Position numbers and translations under genes: made by a program
From: AC-51 sp963749895
GTDB taxonomy: Bacteria; Actinomycetota; UBA4738; HRBIN12
Direction of reading: 5' to 3'
NCBI GenBank assembly: GCA_963749895.1
Contig: CAVVOG010000002.1
Location: 1-64,000, forward strand
Length of the DNA stretch: 64,000 bases
The notes under the pieces: generated by a model
Databases searched by the model: none
The model's input: only the letters and a program-made list of their open reading frames with translations
What the model was told of the DNA's origin: nothing
Shown here: positions 50,343 through 58,012 of the stretch, piece after piece
Layout: each line of letters opens with the position of its first letter
How positions within the stretch are numbered: position 1 is the stretch's first letter

Positions 50343-52859
50343 TCACCCCTTCATCCGGGCGTCGTCGGGATCGAACAAGGGGCGGCTCCCGGCCACCGCG
50401 ACCGTCACCGGGTAGCGCTCGCCGAAGTACTCGACCTGGAGCTTCGTCCCGACGACGGCGCTCGCCGGTGGCAGGTAGCTCATCATCAGGTGCGTGCCGA
50501 CCGAGGGCCCCGACCCGGCGCTCGTGACGTAGGAGCGACGGCCGGACGCGTCGACGAGCGGCGCCCCGTCGAGATCGAGGACCGGCTCGCGACCCATCAT
50601 GTAGCGCTTCACCCCGGTCGAAGACGTCGCGTCGTCCAACGTCAGCGTGCACAGCACGCGTGAGGGCTCGGCCTCGCGCTGTCGCAGGTAGGCGTCACGA
50701 CCGATGAACTCGGCGTCCTTGACGGTCGGGCGTGCCATCCCGGCCTCGACGAGGTCGTGCTCCAGATCGAGCTCCGTCCCGTGGGCCCGGTAGCTCTTCT
50801 CGAGGCGTGCGGTGCCCGCGTACGCGCCGATCCCGACCGGGACGAGCCCGTGCGGCTTCCCCGCGTCCCAGATCAGGTCCCACAGGCGGGCGCCCTGTTC
50901 CATCGGCACGGAGAGCTCCCACCCGAGCTCGCCCATGTAGGAGATCCGCGAGGCGAGCACGCGCAGGGGACCCATCTCGATCGTGCGGCACGTCGCGAAC
51001 CCGAACGCGTCGTTCGACACGTCGTCGGCCGTGGTCGCGCCGACGACGTCGCGGGCCCGCGGGCCCCACACGCCCAGCGTGCACACGGCCGAGGTCGCGT
51101 CGAACAGCTGCGCCGAGCCGTCGGACGGCAGGTGGTCCGTGAACCACTTCCTGTCCGCCATGCCCGAGTGCCCGCCCGTCACGATCCGGAACCACGACGA
51201 CCCGAGGCGCATGATCGTGATGTCGGCCTTGATCCCACCGGCGGGGTTCAGCACCGGCGTGTAGACGACGCGACCGACCGGCACGTCCATCTGGGCGACC
51301 ACCATCCGCTGCACGAAGTCGAGCGCGCCCGGACCGGTGATGTCGAAGATCGCGAACGCGCTGAGGTCGACGACCCCGACCCGGTCCCGAAGGGCCAGGT
51401 GCTCGGCGTTCACGATCGGTGACCACCACCGCGACTCCCATTCCCCCTCGCGCGGCATGACGGCATCGCCGTAGTCGCCGAGCAGTCCCTCGTTCGCTCC
51501 GTACCAGTACGGGCGCTCCCAGCCGACGGCCTCGTAGAAGACCGCGTCGAGCGCTCGCTGCCGTTCGTTGACCGGGCTCAGACGGACGTCGCGGTTCGAG
51601 CTCCACTGCTCGAGCGGGTGCACGATCCCGTAGGTCTTGTTGAAGCCCTCGGCGCTGCGCGACCAGACGTGGTGCCGTGTCTTGTGATGCTCGTAGAAGC
51701 GCGCGATGTCAGCCCCGTGCGGGTCGATCTCGGGGGTTCCGTCGGTCATCCACTCGGCAACCGCACGGGCGATCCCCGGCGCCTCCTTGATCCAGATCGC
51801 CGACGCCGACCACAGCCCGCCCACCTCCGGGGTCTCGCCGAGGATCGGCATCCCGTCGGGGGTGAGCGACAACAGCCCGTTGATCGCGTAGCGGATCTGG
51901 ACGCGCTCGTCTTCCAGGACGCTCGGGATCAGCTCGAGCGCCTGCTCCATCTGCGGGTCGAAGTCGTCCTGCGTGAACGGCAGCTCGGTGGGCGACAGCG
52001 CCGACTCCTCGATCGAGGGGATCTCGTCGGCCGGCATCAGGATCGGTCGGTGCGCGTAGGAGCCGATCTCGAGGTCGCCGCCGTGTTGCCGCTCGTACAT
52101 GTTCGTGTCCACGTCACGCACGATCGGGTAGGTGATCTCACCCACCGTGTCCGCGAACAGCGGGACCGGCCCCACGCTGATCATCTGGTGGACCGCCGGG
52201 ACGAGCGGGATCGACGCGCCGGCCATCGCCGCGATCCTCGGGCTCCAGATCCCGCACGCGACCACGACGGTCTCCGCCCGGATGTCACCGTCGGACGTCC
52301 GCACGCCGCGGACGTGACCCCCTTCGACGTCCAGGCCGGTGACCTCCGCGCCGGACACGACGGTCAGCGCATCGAGCTCCATCGCCTTCTCTCGCATCAG
52401 CGTCCCGGCACGCAGCGAATCGACGACGCCGACGCCGGGCGTGTGGAACCCCCCGAGGATCACGTCGGGATCGACGTACGGGACGAGTTCGGCCACCTGC
52501 GCCGGCGTCAGCAGCTCGGACTCGATGCCCCACGAGGTGCTGGAGGCCATCCGCCGCTTCAGCTCCTCGACGCGTTCGGGGGTACGCGCGACCTCGATAC
52601 CGCCGCTTCGGGTGAAGACCCCCAGCTCCTCGTACTGACGCACGCTGTCGGCGGTGAGGTCGGTCATCTCCTTGGAGTGGTCGACCAGGAAGATGAAGTT
52701 GGAGGCGTGGCCCGTGGATCCGCCCGGGTTCGGCAGCGGGCCCTTGTCCAGCAGCACGATGTCCTTCCACCCGTGGAGGGCGAGCTGGTATACGAGGCTG
52801 TTGCCGACGATCCCCGCACCGATCACGACCACCCGCGCGTCCGACGGAACTGCGGTCAT
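50343..52859 (-). CDS. Dimethylglycine/sarcosine dehydrogenase-like flavoprotein
   Basis: 838 residues, GGAAGGAGCC before ATG 52857-52859. The N-terminal FAD domain has VVVIGAGIVGNSLVYQLALH and the covalent-flavin His context GGSTGHASNF. The C-terminal half is a GcvT/aminomethyltransferase-like folate-binding domain (YMGELGWELSVPMEQGARLW; HDLVEAGMARPTVKDAEFIG). Such enzymes demethylate dimethylglycine or sarcosine, transfer the one-carbon unit to tetrahydrofolate and give electrons to ETF, which is encoded directly downstream. Choice among dimethylglycine, sarcosine and related substrates is open. GC-rich and intact. Confidence 0.9.
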   Translation of the reverse strand: MTAVPSDARVVVIGAGIVGNSLVYQLALHGWKDIVLLDKGPLPNPGGSTGHASNFIFLVDHSKEMTDLTADSVRQYEELGVFTRSGGIEVARTPERVEELKRRMASSTSWGIESELLTPAQVAELVPYVDPDVILGGFHTPGVGVVDSLRAGTLMREKAMELDALTVVSGAEVTGLDVEGGHVRGVRTSDGDIRAETVVVACGIWSPRIAAMAGASIPLVPAVHQMISVGPVPLFADTVGEITYPIVRDVDTNMYERQHGGDLEIGSYAHRPILMPADEIPSIEESALSPTELPFTQDDFDPQMEQALELIPSVLEDERVQIRYAINGLLSLTPDGMPILGETPEVGGLWSASAIWIKEAPGIARAVAEWMTDGTPEIDPHGADIARFYEHHKTRHHVWSRSAEGFNKTYGIVHPLEQWSSNRDVRLSPVNERQRALDAVFYEAVGWERPYWYGANEGLLGDYGDAVMPREGEWESRWWSPIVNAEHLALRDRVGVVDLSAFAIFDITGPGALDFVQRMVVAQMDVPVGRVVYTPVLNPAGGIKADITIMRLGSSWFRIVTGGHSGMADRKWFTDHLPSDGSAQLFDATSAVCTLGVWGPRARDVVGATTADDVSNDAFGFATCRTIEMGPLRVLASRISYMGELGWELSVPMEQGARLWDLIWDAGKPHGLVPVGIGAYAGTARLEKSYRAHGTELDLEHDLVEAGMARPTVKDAEFIGRDAYLRQREAEPSRVLCTLTLDDATSSTGVKRYMMGREPVLDLDGAPLVDASGRRSYVTSAGSGPSVGTHLMMSYLPPASAVVGTKLQVEYFGERYPVTVAVAGSRPLFDPDDARMKG

Positions 52860-53082
52860 CCCTGGCTCCTTCCGTGACGTGTAGCCGGAGTCTGGCACCC
52901 GGGCTCGAAGGCTGCTCGCCCGTGAACCTCGAGGGGGGCCGATCGGCATCGCGCGCATCCGCCGATGCGTATCACCCATCCGGGGAATGAGGAAATCTGC
53001 TTCCGGTTTACACCCTTTGGTCCTACCGCGCGCCGGGTACGGGGGGAGTCCTTCGACCCACCTTCGCCCTGGGGGAGGGACA
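52860..53082. other. Divergent intergenic region before the dehydrogenase operon
   Basis: Between the dehydrogenase start and the inverted repeat at 53083. It contains a relatively AT-rich patch (GGAAATCTGCTTCCGGTTTA around 52990-53010) that could hold promoter elements, and no coding sequence. No riboswitch fold is recognised. Confidence 0.35.
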
Positions 53083-53106
53083 CGACCACAACACATCGTG
53101 TGGTCG
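53083..53106 (+). promoter_or_regulatory. Inverted repeat CGACCACA-(8)-TGTGGTCG, likely operator
   Basis: A perfect 8-base inverted repeat with an 8-base spacer at 53083-53090 and 53099-53106. It lies 57 bases before the first mini-protein and 224 bases from the divergent dehydrogenase start, a position where one regulator could control both. Its GTGGT/ACCAC half-sites resemble those around 31427-31469 upstream of the monooxygenase. Confidence 0.5.
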
Positions 53107-53163
53107 ATGTAGAGGACACCGCCCTTCGCCGATGCTTCTCGAGACAGAGAAGGAGGTGATCGG

Positions 53164-53268
53164 ATGCGCAGCTTGAAGTCGGTGAACTGGCGCCACCTGC
53201 TCTACACCAGCGCCACGCTCGCCACACTGCTGCTAGCAGCCGGCGCCCGGTACAAGCCGAAGCGCTAG
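53164..53268 (+). CDS. Mini-protein 1: single hydrophobic helix with YKPKR tail
   Basis: 34 residues (MRSLKSVNWRHLLYTSATLA, then TLLLAAGARYKPKR). A textbook ribosome site, AGGAGGTGAT, ends three bases before ATG 53164 (AGGAGG core spaced seven). The basic N-terminus, about 18 hydrophobic residues and AGARYKPKR end look like a membrane-inserted or exported peptide. A second gene 29 bases later encodes a similar 27-mer. Both end before a hairpin terminator. The pair shares '(A)GA-x-(Y/F)KPK'. No family is recognised; signalling peptide, small membrane subunit or modified-peptide precursor are open options. Confidence 0.7.
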   Translation: MRSLKSVNWRHLLYTSATLATLLLAAGARYKPKR

Positions 53269-53297
53269 CGGTACCGGAGCCGAAGGAAGGAGAGGAC

Positions 53298-53381
53298 ATG
53301 CGACTTCGTAGGATCTTCTACTCGCTCGGAGCGCTCGCCGTGATGGCGATGGCGGTCGGTGCAGGGTTCAAGCCCAAGTAG
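53298..53381 (+). CDS. Mini-protein 2: single hydrophobic helix with FKPK tail
   Basis: 27 residues (MRLRRIFYSLGALAVMAMAV, then GAGFKPK). GGAGAGG lies just before ATG 53298. The layout is that of mini-protein 1: Arg-rich start, aromatic residue, hydrophobic stretch, then GA-x-aromatic-KPK. Stop at 53379-53381, 22 bases before the terminator hairpin. It probably arose by tandem duplication of the first gene. Confidence 0.7.
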   Translation: MRLRRIFYSLGALAVMAMAVGAGFKPK

Positions 53382-53403
53382 ACGAACACACCGAGAACGA
53401 CAG

Positions 53404-53442
53404 GCCCCCTGACACCCGGCGAACGCCGGAGCGTCCGGGGGC
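53404..53442 (+). terminator. Terminator-like hairpin after the mini-protein genes
   Basis: Outer stem GCCCCC (53404-53409) pairs with GGGGGC (53437-53442); inner stem CCGGCG (53416-53421) pairs with CGCCGG (53424-53429) around an AA loop. No long T run follows (TTCGTCG), as is common in high-GC actinobacteria. It separates the mini-proteins from the transhydrogenase gene. Confidence 0.6.
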
Positions 53443-53527
53443 TTCGTCGTGTCCGGCGTCCGGCCCGGCGCGTGGCTCGGCCCGTATCGATCACACGGGG
53501 GAAACACCATGAGGCTAGGCTCCGAAC

Positions 53528-54994
53528 GTGGACCCGGACTACGACCTCATCGTGATCGGCGGCGGCCCGGCGGCCGAGCGCGGGGCCGCGCAGGCCGCGT
53601 ACTTCGGCAAGCGCGTGGCGATCGTCGAGCGGAACGACGAACCGGGCGGCGCCGCCGTCCACACGGGCACGCTCCCCTCCAAGACGCTCCGCGAGGCCGG
53701 CCTGTTCCTGTCCGGGTACCGTCAACGCGACCTGTACGGGGTGACGGTCGGCCTCGACGAAGAGCTCGCGGTCCCGCGGCTGCTCGCACGCAAGGACGCG
53801 GTCGAACGTCTTGAGACCGCCCGGATCCACCGGAACCTGGAGCGTCACCGGATCGAGCTCGTCCACGGCGAGGGCCGGCTCGCGGATCCGCACACGGTGG
53901 CCGTCGCGACTCCAGAGGGCGAACGGCGTCTGACGGCCCACGTCGTGCTGATCGCCACCGGCTCCTCGCCGTTCCGGCCACCGGGGATCCCCTACGACGA
54001 CGAGGACGTGCACGACGCCGACGGGATCTTGGGGATCGAGCGGCTGCCGCGCTCGTTGGCGGTGATCGGCGGCGGCGTGATCGGCTGCGAGTACGCGTGC
54101 ATGTTCGCGGCCCTCGGCACCGAGGTCCATCTGGTCGATCCACGCGAGGGGCTCCTGCCGTTCCTGGACGCCGAGATGGGCGAACGCCTCGTCCGCGCGA
54201 TGGAGGGGCTCGGCGTCCGGCTCCACCTGGGTCGCCGCTTCGAACGGGTCGAGCGGGTGGGCGCCGGCCTGGAGGTCTCGTTCGCCGACGGTCCGACGCT
54301 GGGGACCGAGGCCGTGCTCGTGGCCACCGGCAGGACGGGCAACACCGCGGGCCTCGGGCTCGAGGAGGCCGGGGTCGAGATCGACCGGCGCGGCTACGTC
54401 GTGGTCGACGCCGAGTTCCGCACGGCCGTGCCCGGCGTGTACGCGGCCGGCGACGTGATCGGGTTCCCGGCTCTCGCGAGCGTCTCGATGGAACAGGCGC
54501 GGGTGGCCGTGTGCCACGCGTTCGGGTTCACCTACAAGGAGCGGGTCGCCGAGCTGCAGCCGTACGGCGTGTACACGATCCCCGAGGTGAGCTGCGTCGG
54601 GCTGGGCGAGGACGAGGCGCGTCGGCGCGGGATCGACGTGGTCGTCGGCCGGGCCTCGTTCGCCGACAACGTGCGCGGGCAGATCGTCGGCGATCGAGAG
54701 GGCATGGTGAAGCTCGTGTTCGACCGGGCGTCGCGGCGGCTGCTCGGATGCCACTGCATCGGTGAGCACGCCTCCGAGCTGGTGCACCTCGGGCAGGTGG
54801 TGATCGTGCTCGAGGGCACGGTGGACGCGTTCATCGACATGGTCTTCAACCACCCGACCCTCAGCGAGACGTTCAAGTACGCCGCCTACGACGCGCTCGC
54901 CGAGCTCGGGCCGGCAGACGAACCGGGGCGTCCGACCGACGCAGCTACGCCTGCAGCCGGATCACCGACGCCTCGCCGCCCTCCCGCCCGGTGA
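53528..54994 (+). CDS. sthA: Soluble pyridine nucleotide transhydrogenase-like flavoprotein
   Basis: 488 residues from GTG 53528. FAD motif LIVIGGGPAAERGAAQAAYF; NAD(P) motif LAVIGGGVIGCEYACMFAAL; second FAD segment VPGVYAAGDVIGFPALASVS; dimer domain ending HPTLSETFKYAAYDAL. It fits SthA, which moves hydride between NADH and NADPH. The usual redox-disulfide segment (GGxCxNxGCIPSK in most relatives) reads GGAAVHTGTLPSKTLRE here, with neither cysteine. That excludes lipoamide-dehydrogenase chemistry and suits a transhydrogenase. The end overlaps the convergent delta-60 gene by 50 bases. Confidence 0.86.
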   Translation: MDPDYDLIVIGGGPAAERGAAQAAYFGKRVAIVERNDEPGGAAVHTGTLPSKTLREAGLFLSGYRQRDLYGVTVGLDEELAVPRLLARKDAVERLETARIHRNLERHRIELVHGEGRLADPHTVAVATPEGERRLTAHVVLIATGSSPFRPPGIPYDDEDVHDADGILGIERLPRSLAVIGGGVIGCEYACMFAALGTEVHLVDPREGLLPFLDAEMGERLVRAMEGLGVRLHLGRRFERVERVGAGLEVSFADGPTLGTEAVLVATGRTGNTAGLGLEEAGVEIDRRGYVVVDAEFRTAVPGVYAAGDVIGFPALASVSMEQARVAVCHAFGFTYKERVAELQPYGVYTIPEVSCVGLGEDEARRRGIDVVVGRASFADNVRGQIVGDREGMVKLVFDRASRRLLGCHCIGEHASELVHLGQVVIVLEGTVDAFIDMVFNHPTLSETFKYAAYDALAELGPADEPGRPTDAATPAAGSPTPRRPPAR

Positions 54995-56159
54995 TCACCG
55001 GGCGTCCCAGGCCATCGACGTACATCGCCTCGATCTCGGCGGTCGTGTCCGTGATGGCGAGCCCGTAGTGGGTGCTGTAGACACCCTTGGCCGACACGAG
55101 GAACGACGCGATCGAGATACCCGAGGACGTCACACCGAGGATGCGACCGTCGCTCCGGACCCCGATGTCGACGAGCCTGAAGCCGTCGGCGAAGTTCGAC
55201 ACGATCCCGTCCCCACCCCCGAACCCGGGATCGTTCCTCCCCCGAGGAGTGAGCTTGACGACGTGCGGATCGGCACCGCCGTTGTCTGCATGCACCCCGA
55301 GCACGACACCGTCGTCCGTCGTCAGGGCGAGCCCGAGCGCGTAGTCGTTGCCCGGCACGAGGTCGAGGACCCGCACCCCGTCCTTGCTGAACGACGCGTC
55401 GAGGCGACCGCCGGGCAGGAGTCGCGCGACCGCGGTCCGGTAGGTGCTCTTCTGGCTCCACCCGGCCATGACGATCTTCCCGGTTCCGGTGAGCTCGACC
55501 CGCCACGCGCCGTCGGTCTCGGAGCCGATGTTGAGCGCGACCCTCCCGTCACCGCTGAACGTCCGATCCACACGCCCCTTCCGGGTGAACCTGCAGACGA
55601 CGAACCGGCCGTCGTTGACTCCGTCGTAGGACTCGCCGACGACGACGAGCTTCCCGTCGGGCTGCACGACCGCGTCGTACCCGAACGCCGGGAGCCCGTC
55701 CGGCGAGCGGACGGTCGCCAACCCGTCCCCGCTGAAGGACGCGTCGAGCCCGCCGCCGCGCTGCAGGACGGCGACGGCCAGACGCGCGTCGCCCGACGCA
55801 TCGTTCGCCCACCCGACGACGGCCACGCGACGATCCGGATACGCCGCCACGCCGTACGCGCCGTCTTCGTGGCCGAAGTCGATCGTCCTTCGACCGTCCC
55901 CCCCGGCGAAGTTCGCGTCGGGCGCTCCGCCCGCCCGCAGCCTCGCGACGGCGAAGTCGCCGTCCACCGCGCCGACGGCGACCACCTTCGAACCGACCTG
56001 AACACCGTTCTTGAACTCCTCGCTGGTCCCACCGAAGTCGACCGCGACGATGCCGTCACCGCCGAAGGACGTGTCGAGCTGGCCCGAGGCGGCGGACGCG
56101 GGCGCCGCGGCGAGCACCACCCAACTCGCTGTGACGACCCAGATCGTGGAGCGGCGCAT
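54945..56159 (-). CDS. Secreted delta-60 repeat (SBBP) protein
   Basis: 404 residues from ATG 56157-56159 (MRRSTIWVVTASWVVLAAAP). Signal peptide to about AASA. Repeats of about 55 residues with 'LDTSFGGDGIVAVDF', 'LDASFSGDGLATV', 'VDRTFSGDGRVALNI' and 'QPDGKLVVVGESYDG', the delta-60 repeat signature. Extracellular propeller. A paralogue lies at 58013-59251. Confidence 0.82.
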   Translation of the reverse strand: MRRSTIWVVTASWVVLAAAPASAASGQLDTSFGGDGIVAVDFGGTSEEFKNGVQVGSKVVAVGAVDGDFAVARLRAGGAPDANFAGGDGRRTIDFGHEDGAYGVAAYPDRRVAVVGWANDASGDARLAVAVLQRGGGLDASFSGDGLATVRSPDGLPAFGYDAVVQPDGKLVVVGESYDGVNDGRFVVCRFTRKGRVDRTFSGDGRVALNIGSETDGAWRVELTGTGKIVMAGWSQKSTYRTAVARLLPGGRLDASFSKDGVRVLDLVPGNDYALGLALTTDDGVVLGVHADNGGADPHVVKLTPRGRNDPGFGGGDGIVSNFADGFRLVDIGVRSDGRILGVTSSGISIASFLVSAKGVYSTHYGLAITDTTAEIEAMYVDGLGRPVITGREGGEASVIRLQA

Positions 56160-56271
56160 CGTCGGCCTCCTGTTCGGGATCGGCGGAGCGTACGCCCCGC
56201 CCTCTCGTGGGCGCAAGGCCGGCGGCAGACGAGCAGCAGCCTCGACTGCCGATCGAGCCTATCCTGGGGCG

Positions 56272-57402
56272 ATGACCACCTCCGTGCTCGTCCTCGGGGC
56301 CGGCTTCGGCGGGCTCGAACTGTCGGCCCGTCTGTCGGAGGGTCTCGGCGACGATGTCGAGGTCACCCTGATCGACCGGGGAGACGCGTTCGTGTTCGGC
56401 TTCTCGAAGCTGGACGTGATGTTCGGGACACGGACGCCTGAAGCGGTGCGCCTTCCGTACGCCGACATCACCACGCCGCACGTGCGGTTCCGACAGGAGA
56501 CGATCACGTCGATCGATCCTTCGGCGCGCCGCGTCGAGACGGATCTCGACGTCTACGAGGCCGACGTCCTGGTCGTGGCGCTCGGCGCCGACCTCGACCT
56601 CGCGGCGACGCCGGGGCTGTCGGAGCACGGCAACGAGTTCTACTCGGTCCCGGGCGCGACGATCCTCCGCGACGTGCTCCCCACCTTCACCTCGGGGACC
56701 GCGATCGTCGGCGTGTGCGGCCCGTCGTTCAAGTGCCCCCCCGCGCCGAGCGAGACGGCGCTGCTCCTGGATCAGCACCTGCGTGACCGTGGGGTGCGCG
56801 ACGACGTCGCGATCCAGGTCGTGATCCCGTTCGGGACGCCGGTCCCGCCGTCGCCCGAGACCTCCCAGGCGATCCTCGCGCGGTTCGCCGAACGCGGGAT
56901 CGAGTTCGTCGGGGACCGTCGCGTCGTGGCGCTCGAGGCCGGTCACGCCGTGCTCGACGACGGCACGCGTCTGCGGTACGACCTGTTCCTCGGCATACCC
57001 GTGCACAGGGCCCCGGCTGTGATCGAGGACTCAGGCCTGACCGAGGGCGGCTGGATCCCGGTGGACAGGCACACGCTCGCCACCCGGTTCCCGGGCGTCT
57101 ACGCGGTGGGCGACGTGACCAGCGTGGGAACGCCCAAGGCCGGAGTGTTCGCCGAGGGCGCCGCGCGGGTCGTGGCCGACCGGTTGATCGCCCGGCTCCG
57201 GGGCGCGCCCGAGCCTCCGGGCTACGACGGCACCGGCGCGTGCTGGATCGAGTTCGGCGCGCACGAGGTGGCCCGCGTCGAGGTCGACTTCTTCTCGACC
57301 CCGGGGCACCCGACCGGCACGTTCGCCGCTCCCTCGGCGGAGATCGCCGACGAGAAGGCCGCCTTCGGCGCCTCCCGTCGCGCCCGCTGGTTCGGCGCCT
57401 GA
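56272..57402 (+). CDS. FAD-dependent oxidoreductase (SQR/NDH-2-like)
   Basis: 376 residues from ATG 56272. FAD motif VLVLGAGFGGLELSARLSEG; mid-region VVALGADLDLA; one conserved-type Cys in GPSFKCPPAPSE (about residue 160) as in sulfide:quinone or flavocytochrome-c sulfide dehydrogenases; then RFPGVYAVGDVTSVGTPKAG for FAD closure. The second catalytic cysteine of true SQR is not evident, so it may oxidise another donor and reduce quinone. Monocistronic; a secreted protein gene follows 47 bases later. Confidence 0.8.
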   Translation: MTTSVLVLGAGFGGLELSARLSEGLGDDVEVTLIDRGDAFVFGFSKLDVMFGTRTPEAVRLPYADITTPHVRFRQETITSIDPSARRVETDLDVYEADVLVVALGADLDLAATPGLSEHGNEFYSVPGATILRDVLPTFTSGTAIVGVCGPSFKCPPAPSETALLLDQHLRDRGVRDDVAIQVVIPFGTPVPPSPETSQAILARFAERGIEFVGDRRVVALEAGHAVLDDGTRLRYDLFLGIPVHRAPAVIEDSGLTEGGWIPVDRHTLATRFPGVYAVGDVTSVGTPKAGVFAEGAARVVADRLIARLRGAPEPPGYDGTGACWIEFGAHEVARVEVDFFSTPGHPTGTFAAPSAEIADEKAAFGASRRARWFGA

Positions 57403-57449
57403 CCCGAAGGGGTACCCTGGGAGCGTGACCCGGTGAACGGGAGGTTCAC

Positions 57450-57956
57450 ATGCGTCGAGCACTCGTCGTGATCGCCGCGGCGGTCGCGCTCACCCTTCCG
57501 GCGGCACCGACACAGGCGCACTTCCTCTGGCATCCCGACCCCAGGGGCGATACGCCGACCCCGGACCTGGCAGGGGACCTCACGGGGGTCCGGCTGTCCA
57601 CGTTCCGGGAGGCGGGCGTCAAGATGCTGCGTGCCGACGCTGACCTCGCCGATCCCACGGCCGACTACCACGTGGTGTTCCTGTTCGACAGCCGAGGAGG
57701 CGACCGGGCCGACTACAAGCTTCGCGTGTCGTGGGACATCGCCAGCGGCGGCATCTACCACCTCGAACTGGTGCGCCTGTCCGACCGCGAGGCGGTGGAC
57801 GTCCGGGTCTTCACGAGCGGCAAGCGCTGGTTGCGGCTGCCCGTGTGGTTCGAGATGGGGGCTCTGCACCGCACGAAGCACGTCCGGTGGCGCGTCGTCA
57901 CGTGGTTCGGTGCGCGGTACGACCGGGCTCCCGACGTCGGCTGGTACGCGCACTGA
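57450..57956 (+). CDS. Secreted protein of unknown function
   Basis: 168 residues, GGGAGGTTC before ATG 57450. Signal peptide RRALVVIAAAVALTLPAAPT, cleavage near TQA-HF. The mature part is beta-rich and basic with an RGGDRADYKLRVSWDIASGG strand block and an ending WRVVTWFGARYDRAPDVGWY. It lacks cysteines and repeats. No family recognised. A fragment of a gene with the same start lies on the minus strand at 25236-25280. Confidence 0.6.
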   Translation: MRRALVVIAAAVALTLPAAPTQAHFLWHPDPRGDTPTPDLAGDLTGVRLSTFREAGVKMLRADADLADPTADYHVVFLFDSRGGDRADYKLRVSWDIASGGIYHLELVRLSDREAVDVRVFTSGKRWLRLPVWFEMGALHRTKHVRWRVVTWFGARYDRAPDVGWYAH

Positions 57957-58012
57957 GGGCACCATCGGCTCGGGCGTCCTCCAGCGCGATCGCCCACCCG
58001 GATCGGCCGACC

